Below are positions 26,728 through 37,606 of a stretch of DNA of 64,000 bases, in pieces. The notes beneath the pieces were generated by a model. That model ran no database searches, was not told the DNA's origin, and saw only the letters and a list, made by a program, of their open reading frames with translations. Each line of letters starts with the position of its first letter. Position 1 is the stretch's first letter. Location: the NCBI RefSeq assembly GCF_004331645.1, contig NZ_SJSK01000008.1, forward strand, positions 160,513 through 224,512, given 5' to 3'. This DNA comes from Pedobacter frigiditerrae. Its GTDB lineage: Bacteria > Bacteroidota > Bacteroidia > Sphingobacteriales > Sphingobacteriaceae. The position numbers and the translations under genes were made by a program.

Positions 26728-26759
26728 CAAATATAGAGTTTATGTTTTTAAAATGCAAA
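26728..26759 (-). promoter_or_regulatory. Complete Bacteroidota-type promoter of rpsT
   Basis: On the minus strand TTTG (26759-26756), a 20-bp spacer and TATATTTG (26735-26728) match the consensus TTTG-N17-23-TAnnTTTG in both elements. The start of transcription would be near 26721, about 40 bp before the ATG. Confidence 0.75.
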
Positions 26760-26957
26760 ATGCTTTTGAAATATTTTTTAGAAATAATGTTAAATGCGAA
26801 TTAATTATTGATATAGAGCTAAAAACAACCTAATTGACTATAAAATAAATCTACCACAAACCTAATCTGGCATCTCTTTTGATAATTAACAAACTCAGTG
26901 CTACCTATATAATTTATAAAAAATCATTAAAACACTTTCATTAAAAGCCTAAAATGC

Positions 26958-26965
26958 TATTTTTG
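26958..26965 (+). promoter_or_regulatory. -7 box of purN
   Basis: TATTTTTG matches TAnnTTTG exactly. Transcription would begin near 26972, ten bases before the TTG start codon, which supports that start. Confidence 0.55.
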
Positions 26966-26981
26966 AAGAAAACATAGAATT

Positions 26982-27560
26982 TTGAAGAAACGTATCGCAA
27001 TTTTTGCTTCAGGCTCAGGATCCAATGCCCAAAAATTAATGGAGCATTTTAAACGTAATACAGAAGTTGAAATTGCTTTGGTTTTAACCAACAATTCTGA
27101 TGCGTATGTTTTACAACGAGCTGATAGTTTTGAAATCCCCTCTCACATTTTCGATAAACACGAATTTTATAAAACCGATAACATTATCGATTTATTAAAA
27201 AACCTGAGTATTGACTTAATTGTACTTGCAGGCTTTATGTGGTTAATTCCTAAAAACTTGATTCACGAATACCCGGGAAGAATCATCAATATACATCCTG
27301 CTATCTTACCAAAATTTGGCGGCAAAGGAATGTATGGCGATTTTGTACATAAAGCAGTGATGGAAGCAGGTGAACCTGAAGGCGGAATAACCATCCACTA
27401 TGTGAACGAAAACTACGACGAGGGCGAATACATATACCAAGCTAAATACCGAATAGACAAAGGTGATAATTTAGAAATGGTTAAATTTAAAGGTCAGCAG
27501 TTAGAACATTTACACTACCCAAGAGTGGTTGAGAGCATTATAAAGAAGATTAAAAAGTAA
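26982..27560 (+). CDS. purN: Phosphoribosylglycinamide formyltransferase
   Basis: Third step of purine synthesis: transfers formyl from 10-formyl-THF to GAR. The 192-residue protein starts MKKRIAIFASGSGSNAQKLM and carries the catalytic region INIHPAILPKFGGKGMYG and the Asp in NENYDEGEYIY. The start codon is TTG at 26982; no ATG precedes the conserved GSGSN loop, so the TTG must be used. purH follows 176 bp downstream with its own promoter. Confidence 0.95.
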   Translation: MKKRIAIFASGSGSNAQKLMEHFKRNTEVEIALVLTNNSDAYVLQRADSFEIPSHIFDKHEFYKTDNIIDLLKNLSIDLIVLAGFMWLIPKNLIHEYPGRIINIHPAILPKFGGKGMYGDFVHKAVMEAGEPEGGITIHYVNENYDEGEYIYQAKYRIDKGDNLEMVKFKGQQLEHLHYPRVVESIIKKIKK

Positions 27561-27707
27561 AAAATAGTCCGAAGGTCGGAAGTGAGAAAAGTCCGAAAAC
27601 AAGACCATTTTACGTCTTACATTTTATGCCAAGGGCATTCCTTTGGAACATCTTACATTTATTAAATTTTCTTTAAAAAACCTCCTGCAAAAACCATCTC
27701 ATTTTCT

Positions 27708-27715
27708 TACCTTTG
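27708..27715 (+). promoter_or_regulatory. -7 box of purH
   Basis: TACCTTTG matches TAnnTTTG and is followed by CGGC. The predicted transcription start is about 15 bp before the ATG at 27737. Confidence 0.6.
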
Positions 27716-27736
27716 CGGCTTAAAATAATAGCCCAA

Positions 27737-29263
27737 ATGAGTCAGTCAGTAAAGATCAAAAACGCTTTAATTTCAGTTTATTATAAAGATGGTTTAGCAC
27801 CACTTGTTCAATATTTAGCCCAGCAGGGCGTAACGCTATATTCTACAGGCGGAACAGAACAATTTATTAAAGATTTAAACCTACCTGTAGTAGCTGTAGA
27901 GGACTTAACCGGCTACCCTTCTATTTTAGGTGGACGAGTAAAAACCTTACATCCGAAAGTATTTGGCGGAATTTTAAACCGTAGAAGCTTAGCTGGCGAT
28001 CAAGAGCAAATTACTCAATATGAAATTCCAGAAATTGATTTAGTAATCGTTGATCTTTATCCTTTTGAGGAAACAGTTAAAGCTGGCGGAACAGATGTTG
28101 AAATTATCGAGAAGATTGATATCGGGGGAATTTCATTAATTCGTGCTGCCGCGAAAAACTTTAATGATGTAGTTATCATTGCATCTAAAGATGATTATGG
28201 AACTTTATTAAACGAATTACAAGCACAAGATGGCGCTACAACTTTAGTTCAACGTAAATCGTATGCTAAAAAAGCTTTCCATACTTCTTCTCATTACGAT
28301 ACTGCTATCTTCAATTATTTTAATACCGAAGCACCTTTAAACGTTTTCAAACAAAGTGTTAAAGAAGCACAGACTTTACGTTACGGAGAAAACCCTCATC
28401 AACAAGGAACTTTTTATGGCAACTTGGATGAAATGTTTACCAAGTTAAATGGAAAAGAACTAAGCTATAACAACTTAGTAGATGTTGACGCTGCTGTAAG
28501 TTTAATTGATGAATTTACTGAACCGACTTTTGCTATTTTAAAACATACCAATGCTTGTGGTTTAGCCTCTAGAGCTACTGGTTTAGAAGCTTGGAAAGAC
28601 GCCTTAGCTTGCGACCCAGTTTCTGCTTTTGGTGGTGTTTTAATTACCAACCAAGAAGTTGATTTAGCAACCGCACAAGAAATTAACAATTTATTCTTCG
28701 AAGTTTTAATCGCCCCTTCTTATCAACCAGAAGCTGTAGAATTGTTTAAAGCAAAGAAAAACAGAGTGATATTACAACGCAATGAAGTCGAATTGAGCAA
28801 AAAACAATTCAAAACTTTATTGAATGGCGTAATTGAGCAAGATAAAGATTTAAGCATCGAAGCTGCTGACCAGATGACAACCGTTACTGAAAAAGCACCA
28901 AGTGAAGCATCTATAAAAGATTTGATCTTCGCTAATAAAATTGTTAAACACACAAAATCCAATACTATCGTTTTTGTAAAGGATAATGTATTAATTGCCA
29001 GTGGTGTTGGACAAACATCTAGAGTTGATGCCTTGAAACAAGCGGTGGTAAAAGCAGAAGCATTTGGTTTTAGCCTAAAAGATGCAGTTATGGCATCGGA
29101 TGCTTTTTTTCCTTTCCCTGACTGTGTTGAATTAGCGGCTGAAGCCGGAATTATTGCTGTTTTACAACCAGGTGGCTCAATTAAAGACCAAGATTCTATC
29201 AACATGGCTAACGAAAAAGGCATTGCGATGGTAACTACTGGAGTTAGACATTTTAAACACTAG
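27737..29263 (+). CDS. purH: Bifunctional AICAR transformylase/IMP cyclohydrolase
   Basis: Last two steps of IMP synthesis. About 508 residues from the ATG at 27737 (MSQSVKIKNALISVYYKDG). The N-terminal IMP cyclohydrolase domain has LYSTGGTEQFIKD and GGRVKTLHPKVFGGIL. The C-terminal transformylase domain has LRYGENPHQQGTFYG, the KHTNACGLA motif and SDAFFPFPDCVE. An upstream TTG-initiated frame would begin inside the promoter and is rejected. Confidence 0.97.
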   Translation: MSQSVKIKNALISVYYKDGLAPLVQYLAQQGVTLYSTGGTEQFIKDLNLPVVAVEDLTGYPSILGGRVKTLHPKVFGGILNRRSLAGDQEQITQYEIPEIDLVIVDLYPFEETVKAGGTDVEIIEKIDIGGISLIRAAAKNFNDVVIIASKDDYGTLLNELQAQDGATTLVQRKSYAKKAFHTSSHYDTAIFNYFNTEAPLNVFKQSVKEAQTLRYGENPHQQGTFYGNLDEMFTKLNGKELSYNNLVDVDAAVSLIDEFTEPTFAILKHTNACGLASRATGLEAWKDALACDPVSAFGGVLITNQEVDLATAQEINNLFFEVLIAPSYQPEAVELFKAKKNRVILQRNEVELSKKQFKTLLNGVIEQDKDLSIEAADQMTTVTEKAPSEASIKDLIFANKIVKHTKSNTIVFVKDNVLIASGVGQTSRVDALKQAVVKAEAFGFSLKDAVMASDAFFPFPDCVELAAEAGIIAVLQPGGSIKDQDSINMANEKGIAMVTTGVRHFKH

Positions 29264-29608
29264 TTGAGGTTGGAAGGCTGAAGGCTCAAAGCAAGAAAGA
29301 CTAAAGCAGAAAGCAACCGCTATCGTCATTGCAGGGAACAGCCTTTCCCGATTTATCGGGAAAGCAATTTAAAACGACTACAGCCTAAGCAATTTGCAAC
29401 CTTCAACAATTGCTCCAAAAGGAGTAAACTGCCATATAATAAACCCAATTGAACGAATGCCATTTTTTATGGCAGCAGGAAAAGCCTGCAGGCGAGCAGG
29501 ACTAAAAAAACCAATGGGTTAGCATATTGATTTTCAAATAATTTGAATAAAATAAATAAGATGCCTCGTTGATTTTTTTAATTTTTAATATAATAAAAAG
29601 ACTATTTT
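29264..29608 (+). other. Spacer between purH and mreB with structured segments
   Basis: No gene is seen. A purine-rich degenerate repeat follows purH (29264-29320). A 9-bp hairpin with CTTTCCCGA and TCGGGAAAG arms lies at 29343-29364. A larger folded segment at 29442-29520 has outer arms AACCCAATTG and CAATGGGTT and inner hairpins TGCCAT/ATGGCA and CAGG/CCTG. Its role is unknown; it could be a mobile repeat or a leader RNA. Confidence 0.4.
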
Positions 29609-29616
29609 TACATTTG
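29609..29616 (+). promoter_or_regulatory. -7 box of mreB
   Basis: TACATTTG matches TAnnTTTG. The predicted start of transcription leaves a leader of about 37 nt before the mreB ATG. Confidence 0.5.
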
Positions 29617-29659
29617 ATATAGTACACATTAACTAGCATAAAATAATTACAAAATATAA

Positions 29660-30682
29660 ATGGGTTTATTTAATTGGTTTACACAAGAGGTAGCTATTGA
29701 TTTAGGTACCGCGAACACCCTCATCATACATAACGATAAAGTAGTAGTTGACGAACCTTCGATAGTTGCTTTTGATAGGCAAACAAACAAAATCATTGCA
29801 ATTGGCCGTCAGGCTATGCAAATGGAAGGTAAAACACACGATAATATTAGAACAGTTAGACCTTTGAAAGATGGCGTAATTGCAGATTTTAATGCTGCAG
29901 AAGCGATGATTAAGGGGATGATTAGAATGCTGAATGGCGGTAAAGGATGGATGTTCCCATCTTTGAGAATGGTTATTTGCATTCCTAGCGGGATTACTGA
30001 GGTTGAGAAACGTGCGGTTAGAGATAGTGCTGAAATTGCTGGCGCAAAAGAAGTTTATTTAATTCACGAACCAATGGCGGCTGCTGTAGGTATTGGTATC
30101 GATGTGGAAGAGCCAATGGGCAATATGATTATTGATATAGGTGGTGGTACTACAGAAATTGCGGTTATCGCTTTATCTGGTATTGTTTGCGACCAATCTA
30201 TCCGTGTTGCAGGAGATAACTTTGACTCTGACATCGTAAACTACATTCGTAGACAACATAACATCATGATCGGTGATCGCACTGCTGAAAAAATTAAAAT
30301 CGAAGTTGGTGCTGCTTTACCAGAACTAGCTGATCCACCTGCAGATTTCGCTGTACAAGGAAGAGATTTAATGACTGGCGTACCAAAGCAGATTACAGTT
30401 TCTTATACTGAGATTGCTCATTGCTTAGATAAATCTATTTCGAAAATTGAAGAAGCGATTTTAAAGGCTTTAGAGATTACGCCTCCAGAACTTTCTGCAG
30501 ATATTTATCAAACTGGTATTTATTTAACTGGTGGTGGTGCATTGTTACGTGGTTTAGATAAACGTGTGGCTGCTAAAACTAAGTTACCTGTCCACGTTGC
30601 AGAAGATCCTTTGAGAGCAGTTGTTCGTGGTACTGGTATCGCTTTGAAAAACATTGGTAATTATAAATTCTTAATGCAATAA
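29660..30682 (+). CDS. mreB: Rod shape-determining protein MreB
   Basis: Bacterial actin that guides side-wall peptidoglycan synthesis. The 340-residue length is standard. Phosphate 1 motif AIDLGTANTLI, phosphate 2 motif IIDIGGGTTEIAV near residue 158 and adenosine motif GIYLTGGGALLRGLD near 288 are all present. It is the first gene of the elongasome operon mreB-mreC-mreD-mrdA-rodA. Confidence 0.97.
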   Translation: MGLFNWFTQEVAIDLGTANTLIIHNDKVVVDEPSIVAFDRQTNKIIAIGRQAMQMEGKTHDNIRTVRPLKDGVIADFNAAEAMIKGMIRMLNGGKGWMFPSLRMVICIPSGITEVEKRAVRDSAEIAGAKEVYLIHEPMAAAVGIGIDVEEPMGNMIIDIGGGTTEIAVIALSGIVCDQSIRVAGDNFDSDIVNYIRRQHNIMIGDRTAEKIKIEVGAALPELADPPADFAVQGRDLMTGVPKQITVSYTEIAHCLDKSISKIEEAILKALEITPPELSADIYQTGIYLTGGGALLRGLDKRVAAKTKLPVHVAEDPLRAVVRGTGIALKNIGNYKFLMQ

Positions 30683-30719
30683 GATAGATTTACGAATGTA
30701 GATTTTAGATTGACGATTG

Positions 30720-31094
30720 ATGAATAGCGAAACTTTAAAGGCAAGAACCAAAACCTATTCAATATCAATTGGCAAATTAATTATCGAATTGCCAAATAAT
30801 CTATTGAATAAGAATTATTCAAATCAATTAGTTAGGTGTTCTAGTTCTGTCGGGGCGAATTATAGAGCCGCTTGCAGAGCAAAATCAACTGCTGATTTTT
30901 TGAATAAATTAAAGATTGTTGAAGAAGAACTTGATGAATCAATGTTCTTCTTGGAATTGCTGGAAGAATTCAATCCAATGATTAAAAAAGAAATTCAAAA
31001 AAACTGGAAAGAAGGAAATGAACTATTAGCAATAATAGTTTCTTCAATCATCACAATTAGAAAAAACGAACAGAATCGCAAATCATCTCTTTGA
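30720..31094 (+). CDS. Four-helix-bundle protein (23S rRNA intervening-sequence type) inserted in the mre operon
   Basis: A 124-residue helical protein with the family features SVGANYRAACRAKSTADFLNKLKIVEEELDES, shown here only in part of the family core. Relatives were first found within intervening sequences of 23S rRNA genes and are scattered in Bacteroidota genomes; function is unknown. Here it separates mreB from mreC, which are normally adjacent. Both sides have related repeats in inverted orientation: 30683-30719 and 31095-31140. ATG at 30720 is preferred over a TTG 3 bp upstream. Insertion as a mobile unit is inferred. Confidence 0.87.
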   Translation: MNSETLKARTKTYSISIGKLIIELPNNLLNKNYSNQLVRCSSSVGANYRAACRAKSTADFLNKLKIVEEELDESMFFLELLEEFNPMIKKEIQKNWKEGNELLAIIVSSIITIRKNEQNRKSSL

Positions 31095-31154
31095 TTACTC
31101 TAATGAAAACCATGCAGGCAATCGTAAATCGTAAATCTAAAATCGTAACTCAGT
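31095..31154 (+). repeat. AATCGTAAATC word repeat before mreC
   Basis: The words CAATCGTAAATCGTAAATC and TAAAATCGTAAC fill the gap before the mreC ATG. The reverse complement of the sequence before the four-helix-bundle gene (30683-30719) contains CAATCGTCAATCTAAAATC, so the gene is bracketed by related inverted sequences. Confidence 0.75.
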
Positions 31155-31982
31155 ATGCGTAACCTTTGGATTTTCATAAGCAGATATAACGCATTCTTCT
31201 TTTTCATCATTTTCTTTACTATTGGCATTATTTTAACACTTAAAAACAATGCTTATCAGCGTAGCGTAACCTTAAACTCTACCAATGAAGTTGTGGGTAG
31301 TGCTTACGAGCGTTTAAATGTTTTAAAGAGGTATTTAAATCTGGGGCAAGTTAATGATAGCCTTGCGAATGAAAATGCTAAACTAAAAACCGAACTCTTA
31401 GCTTTAAAAGAAGTAGATAGTAGCAAAACAGTTGTGGTTAATGATACTGTAAATAATGTTCAGTTCACATATCAATCTGCCAAGGTAATTAAGAACTCTA
31501 TTAGTCAACGTAATAACGTAATAACCATAAACCGGGGAAGCCTTGATGGCATTGAAAAGGACATGGCTGTAATCTCTCCTCAGAAAGGTGTAGTTGGTTT
31601 TATTTTAGATGTTTCGCCACATTTAGCTACCATTAGAAGTTTATTACATAGCAATACACCAATAAGTGTAAGTATTAAAAAGAATAATGCATTAGGCTCG
31701 TTGGTTTGGGGAGATGGGAATTTTGATTACAGAAAAGCCTTTGTAAAGGAAATTCCGAATCATTTTAAAACAAATTTAAAGGATACAGTGATAACTTCGG
31801 GCTCGGGTGGTTTTCCTCGAGGTATTGAAGTTGGAACAGTAAGCAGAAAACTTAATAATGGTGACTTTGAAATCAACTTATTTAATGATTTTAGCACCTT
31901 GCAGTATGTTTATGTGATTAAGAATAAATTAGCCGCAGAACAAAAAGCTTTAGAAACACCAAAATTGCCTAATGAACAGTAA
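31155..31982 (+). CDS. mreC: Rod shape-determining protein MreC
   Basis: A 275-residue periplasmic scaffold of the elongasome, anchored by one N-terminal helix (AFFFFIIFFTIGIILTL). A coiled coil (about residues 60-90) is followed by the beta-rich domain with NVITINRGSLDGIEKDMAVI and VITSGSGGFPRGIEVG, the conserved family core. It overlaps mreD by 11 bp. Confidence 0.95.
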   Translation: MRNLWIFISRYNAFFFFIIFFTIGIILTLKNNAYQRSVTLNSTNEVVGSAYERLNVLKRYLNLGQVNDSLANENAKLKTELLALKEVDSSKTVVVNDTVNNVQFTYQSAKVIKNSISQRNNVITINRGSLDGIEKDMAVISPQKGVVGFILDVSPHLATIRSLLHSNTPISVSIKKNNALGSLVWGDGNFDYRKAFVKEIPNHFKTNLKDTVITSGSGGFPRGIEVGTVSRKLNNGDFEINLFNDFSTLQYVYVIKNKLAAEQKALETPKLPNEQ

Positions 31983-32487
31983 AACCATTTTCTTAAATAT
32001 ATTTAGATGGGTTGTACTTTTATTTGTGCAAATCTTTTTATTACGCAATCTAAGCTTTTACAACCTCTCTACTCCTTTCGTTTACGTTTTATTCATACTT
32101 GTCCTTCCTTTCAGGATACCAAATCTATTGCTATTTTTAATAGCCTTTGGTACCGGTTTAACAATGGATGCCTTTTACGACACAATGGGCGTTCATACTT
32201 CTGCCTGTGTTGCACTAGCCTTTGTAAGGATTTTATTTATATCTGTCAGTTTAAATCGAGACGCAATAGATGATCCTGAACCTTCATTAGGCAATATGGG
32301 TTTTAAGTGGTTTTCTATCTACGCAGTATTATGTATTTTTGTTCATCACTTAGTTTTATTCTTTTTAGAGGCCTTTAAGCTTTCTGAACTAGCTTATACT
32401 TTTGGAAGAAGTTTGTTAAGTGTTGTATTTACCATGTTCACTGTGTTACTTGTTGAAGCTATCTTCCACAATAGAAAATCTACTTAA
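31972..32487 (+). CDS. mreD: Rod shape-determining protein MreD
   Basis: A 171-residue membrane protein with about five helices, part of the MreBCD complex. Sequence conservation of MreD is low; the call rests on size, hydrophobicity and exact position between mreC (11-bp overlap) and mrdA (the ATG overlaps its stop codon by one base). The segment GTGLTMDAFYDTMGVHTSA fits the family. Confidence 0.92.
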   Translation: MNSKTIFLNIFRWVVLLFVQIFLLRNLSFYNLSTPFVYVLFILVLPFRIPNLLLFLIAFGTGLTMDAFYDTMGVHTSACVALAFVRILFISVSLNRDAIDDPEPSLGNMGFKWFSIYAVLCIFVHHLVLFFLEAFKLSELAYTFGRSLLSVVFTMFTVLLVEAIFHNRKST

Positions 32488-34461
32488 TGGATCAACTGTT
32501 TAATAGAAAATATATTATTCAAGGTTTGTTCGTTCTCATTGCCCTTATTCTTTTGGGCAAGCTTTTTTATATGCAGGTTGTTAGCGATAAGTATTTCTTA
32601 AGTGCCAACAATAATGCGCTTCGAAAAATCTATACTTATCCTGCACGTGGTGTAATTTTAGATAGAAACAATAAAGTTTTAGCCCAAAACCAACCAACGT
32701 ATGATTTGCTTGTTACCCCAAATCAAGTAAAACCATTTGACACACTTTCTCTTTGCCGTATTATTGGCATTGATACCATTGAGTTCAGGAAAAAGTTTGA
32801 CAAAGCCGTTGCCCAATCTAGATTTCAGGAATCTATTTTCCAAAAATTAATTTCCATTGAGACCTATGCTACCCTGCAAGAGAAGATGTTTAATTTTAGA
32901 GGATTTAGCGTAAGAAAAAGAACGATTAGGTTTTATCCAGATAGTATTGCCGCACAATTTCTTGGCTATATGCGAGAGGTTACCCCTACCGACCTAGAAA
33001 AATATTTAGGCTATTATAAACCTGGGGATTATATTGGAAAAGGTGGTATCGAAAAAAAATATGAGATTGACTTAAGAGGAACAAAAGGCGTTACCCATAT
33101 GCTTTTCAATTCAAAAAACGTAGCTCAAGGAAGTTACAATAATGGAAAAATGGATTCTGCAGCCATTGCAGGCGAACAATTAATAACTACAATTGATAGT
33201 CGTATACAAAAACTAGGTGAAGAACTATTAGCTCATAAAGTAGGGAGCATTGTGGCATTAGAGCCTAGCACAGGCGAAGTGTTAGCATTTGTAAGTAGTC
33301 CGGGTTATGACCCTAATAAATTAGTTGGTAATAACTTTAGTGCTAACTATAGTGAGATAACAGCCAATCCGAATAGGCCATTTGTTGTTAGACCCATACA
33401 AGGAGGATATAGCCCTGGTTCTGCTTTTAAACCTTTAGATGCTTTAATAGCTTTAAGCGAAGGCGTGGTAGACCCCAACACTACATTTAACTGCCCGGGT
33501 TATTATGTTGCAGGTAATAGAAGATTTAAGTGTGAGCACGTAGATGGGCCCATAGCATTGCGCAAAGGGATTGCCAGATCATGCAATACTTATTTCTATA
33601 CCATTTTCGCAAAGCTCATGACTAAAAATGGTGGAGCCTATGCCAAACAACAAAGCACCTATGAAGACTGGCAAAACAAGGTTAGAAAATTTGGCATCGG
33701 AGATACATTAGGCATAGATTTTCCTGGCGAAAAAGCCTATAAACTTTTTAGAAGGGCAGATTATGACAAATTACACAGAGGCAGATATTGGGGTAATACC
33801 ACTATCATGTCTGTTGCCATTGGGCAAGGAGAGATCAATACCACGCCTTTACAAATGGCTAATATCATGGCAATTATTGCCAACAGAGGTTTTTATTTGA
33901 AACCTCACGTAGTTAAGGTTATTGGAAATGGGAAAGGTATTGATCCAAGATTTAAGGAAAAACATTATGCAGGTATAGATGCAAGGTTTTATGAACCTGT
34001 GATAGATGGTATGCAAGATGCGGTAAACCAATCATGGGGAACAGCAATCGAATCAAGATTGCCAAACATCATCATGTGCGGTAAAACCGGAACCGTGCAA
34101 AACAGTAGAGGCAAAAATCACTCTGTATTTATTGGCTTTGCACCTCGCGACAACCCTAAAATTGCAATTGCTGTAATTGTAGAAAATGGTGGTTATGGTG
34201 GAGCTTATGCAGCGCCAATTGCAAGTTTCATGGCAGAGAAATACTTAACAGATTCGCTTTCAGGAAGAACAATACACGGAAGTACTATTCAAATGTATAA
34301 AGATGCCAACTTGCTTCCTACATTTTTGTCTAAGCCATTTAGACCAAAAACTAAAACTGATAGCTTACTAAATAAAACTGACAGCCTTAAAAAAGCTATG
34401 CCAGTTAAAAACAAGAACACAAACAATGCATTTAATAAAGTAGCTGATAAACCAAAAAACA

Positions 34462-34478
<17 letters not shown>
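32487..34478 (+). CDS. mrdA: Penicillin-binding protein 2 (elongation transpeptidase)
   Basis: Class B PBP that cross-links side-wall peptidoglycan with RodA. The 663-residue protein has one N-terminal helix (GLFVLIALILLGKLFYM), a dimerisation domain and the transpeptidase domain with SxxK at Ser312-Lys315 (GSAFKPL), SxN at Ser365-Asn367 (SCN) and KTG at 533-535. All catalytic residues are intact. The C-terminus is a Lys/Asn/Thr-rich tail. It overlaps rodA by 17 bp. Confidence 0.96.
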
Positions 34479-35788
<1,310 letters not shown>

Positions 35789-35791
<3 letters not shown>

Positions 35792-36862
35792 TTTAAACCT
35801 TTGATTAAGTAATCCGTAAAACTTATCTACAGTAGCTTGCTTTTCTGCCCAATTATTTTTAGCAGCGTAGTTCTTTTGGAAGAAATTATCAGCAGCTTCA
35901 AAATTTGGCAACTTATTGGCTAAATCAATTGCTTCTGCATAGGCTAAATTATAACCGTTAAATAAATCTTTAATGTAAAGCAATTTATCATTTAAACTGA
36001 TGGCTTGTTTTAAATCTTTAACCGCCACATTTGTTGTTGCATTGATGTTTTCGCCTCTTGATTTTGCTAGTAAATCGTTTAGCGTTGGCTTATAGCTTGG
36101 GTCTTCAACTGGCTCAACTTTGTTAACGATGATATTTTCTACAGGCGAAACTTCCAATTCTAGGTCTTCTTTTTCAATCGGAAATTCTTCCTCTTCTATG
36201 GCTAAAGTTTTAGTAACCAAAAAAGGTTCTGGACCAATTTCATCCTCTTCTTGTCCCACAACCTCTTGTATTGGCTGTTCTCTTAATTTCCTTTTTTGCT
36301 CTATGATTCGCTCTTCCTCTTCGCTTAATGGACGATTAAACAACTCATCTACACTTTTTTCTTCAAATTCAAATTTTTCATCTGTATTATAGTCGATCTG
36401 TGGCAAACCCTCGATGGGTTCATGTTCAGAATGGTCGTTTAAAATAAACTCGAAAGTAGAAGGTTCATTATCTAACTTAAAAACTTCTTGCTCAATTTCT
36501 TCAAAATGAATTAAAGGCTCCTGTTTTTCTAAAACAACTGCTGGTTCATCTTCTTTTTGGTCAGCAAAAGTAATATCCTCAATCATGCACGCTTCTTGTG
36601 TATCATCATTGGTTAATGAAACTTTATTTTCAACTTCGGATACGTCTTTATCGGCAGGTGCTAAAACTAAAGGTGCTTGCTGATTGGCATTGATTTTTTT
36701 GATGATTTGTATATGATCAGCCAAGAAATTTGCATTGGCTTGAAAAAGTTCAAGTTCTAACTCACTGAGTTGTTGTGGATTTTGAGCTAAGAATTGATAT
36801 TGTTCATTCAGTTCATCTAATATCAATCCTAGTTTCTTAAAAAAATCTTCTTGGTTCATCAT
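35789..36862 (-). CDS. Acidic protein of unknown function
   Basis: A 357-residue cytoplasmic protein with no signal peptide. Residues about 70-260 are extremely rich in Glu and low in complexity (EEEERIIEQKRKLREQPIQE), probably disordered. The flanks look folded: an N-terminal helical part (DFFKKLGLILDELNEQYQFL) and a C-terminal helical part (LKQAISLNDKLLYIKDLFNG, then KLPNFEAADNFFQKNYA). I have the impression of a Bacteroidota-specific conserved protein but cannot name a family. It is divergent from tdk and converges on rodA. Confidence 0.75.
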
Positions 36863-36930
36863 AGTAGCTTAACGAAAAAATGGGTGATTTATGTTAATAA
36901 ATGACAATCAAAAGTACTATAAAATTCTTT

Positions 36931-36938
36931 TATATTTG
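36931..36938 (+). promoter_or_regulatory. -7 box of tdk, decides the start codon
   Basis: TATATTTG matches TAnnTTTG exactly. Transcription would begin near 36945, downstream of a possible earlier start at 36891. The ATG at 36957 is therefore the likely start of tdk. Confidence 0.6.
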
Positions 36939-36956
36939 GCTAAAATACCTTTACAA

Positions 36957-37532
36957 ATGTTATTCAGCGAGCAAAACTTTAGAAGAGGAGAATTTTGTGG
37001 AAGCATAGAAGTAATTTGCGGCTCCATGTTCTCTGGCAAAACGGAAGAATTAATTAGAAGATTAAAAAGAGCACAGATTGCAAAGCTGAATGTAGAAATT
37101 TTTAAGCCTAAAACAGACACTAGATATGATGAAACCGCGGTAGTTTCGCATGATCTAAACTCTATTCAATCAACACCAGTTGACAGTTCATCTGCCATTT
37201 TATTATTAGGTGCAAATACTCAGGTTGTAGGTATCGATGAAGCCCAGTTTTTTGATGAAGAACTACCAGAAGTTTGCAATAAATTAGCACTAAAAGGAAT
37301 AAGAGTAATTATTGCTGGTTTAGATATGGATTTTTTAGGCAAACCATTCGGACCAATGCCTGCTTTATTAGCTATTGCAGAACATGTAACCAAAGTAAAT
37401 GCAGTTTGTATGCAATGTGGTAGTCCAGCAGTTTATTCTTACCGTACAGTTGTAAATGATGCCAAAATCCTTTTAGGAGAAAAAGAAAGTTACGAACCTA
37501 GATGTAGGGCTTGTTATAATACGATGGGCTAA
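36957..37532 (+). CDS. tdk: Thymidine kinase
   Basis: Phosphorylates thymidine in salvage. About 191 residues from 36957. P-loop GSMFSGKT at residues 22-29, the conserved VVGIDEAQFFDEEL, lasso region with YSYRTV and paired Cys residues CMQC and CRAC for zinc identify the type II family. A start 66 bp upstream is rejected because it precedes the predicted promoter. Confidence 0.95.
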   Translation: MLFSEQNFRRGEFCGSIEVICGSMFSGKTEELIRRLKRAQIAKLNVEIFKPKTDTRYDETAVVSHDLNSIQSTPVDSSSAILLLGANTQVVGIDEAQFFDEELPEVCNKLALKGIRVIIAGLDMDFLGKPFGPMPALLAIAEHVTKVNAVCMQCGSPAVYSYRTVVNDAKILLGEKESYEPRCRACYNTMG

Positions 37533-37606
37533 AGGAAGTCTTGAGTCGGTAGTCAGGAGTCCTAAGTCTTATTTTACCTTCAACTTTTCACTTTCAACTT
37601 TCAACC
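37533..37606 (+). repeat. Degenerate word-repeat leader, AGTC part then TTTCAAC part
   Basis: The first half consists of variants of GAGTC/AAGTC, the second of CAACTTTCAAC words running up to the ATG at 37607. The AGTC half aligns with 38406-38440 in phase (AAGTC-N2-GAGTC-N3-AGTC-N2-GAG). Confidence 0.7.

Noticed and set aside
28723..29223. 166-codon minus-strand open frame opposite purH
   Set aside because: Complete overlap with a conserved purH region; no features of its own.
30720..31094. Link of the four-helix-bundle gene to cell shape
   Set aside because: The place within the mre operon alone is not enough. The family is scattered through genomes and the flanking repeats point to insertion.
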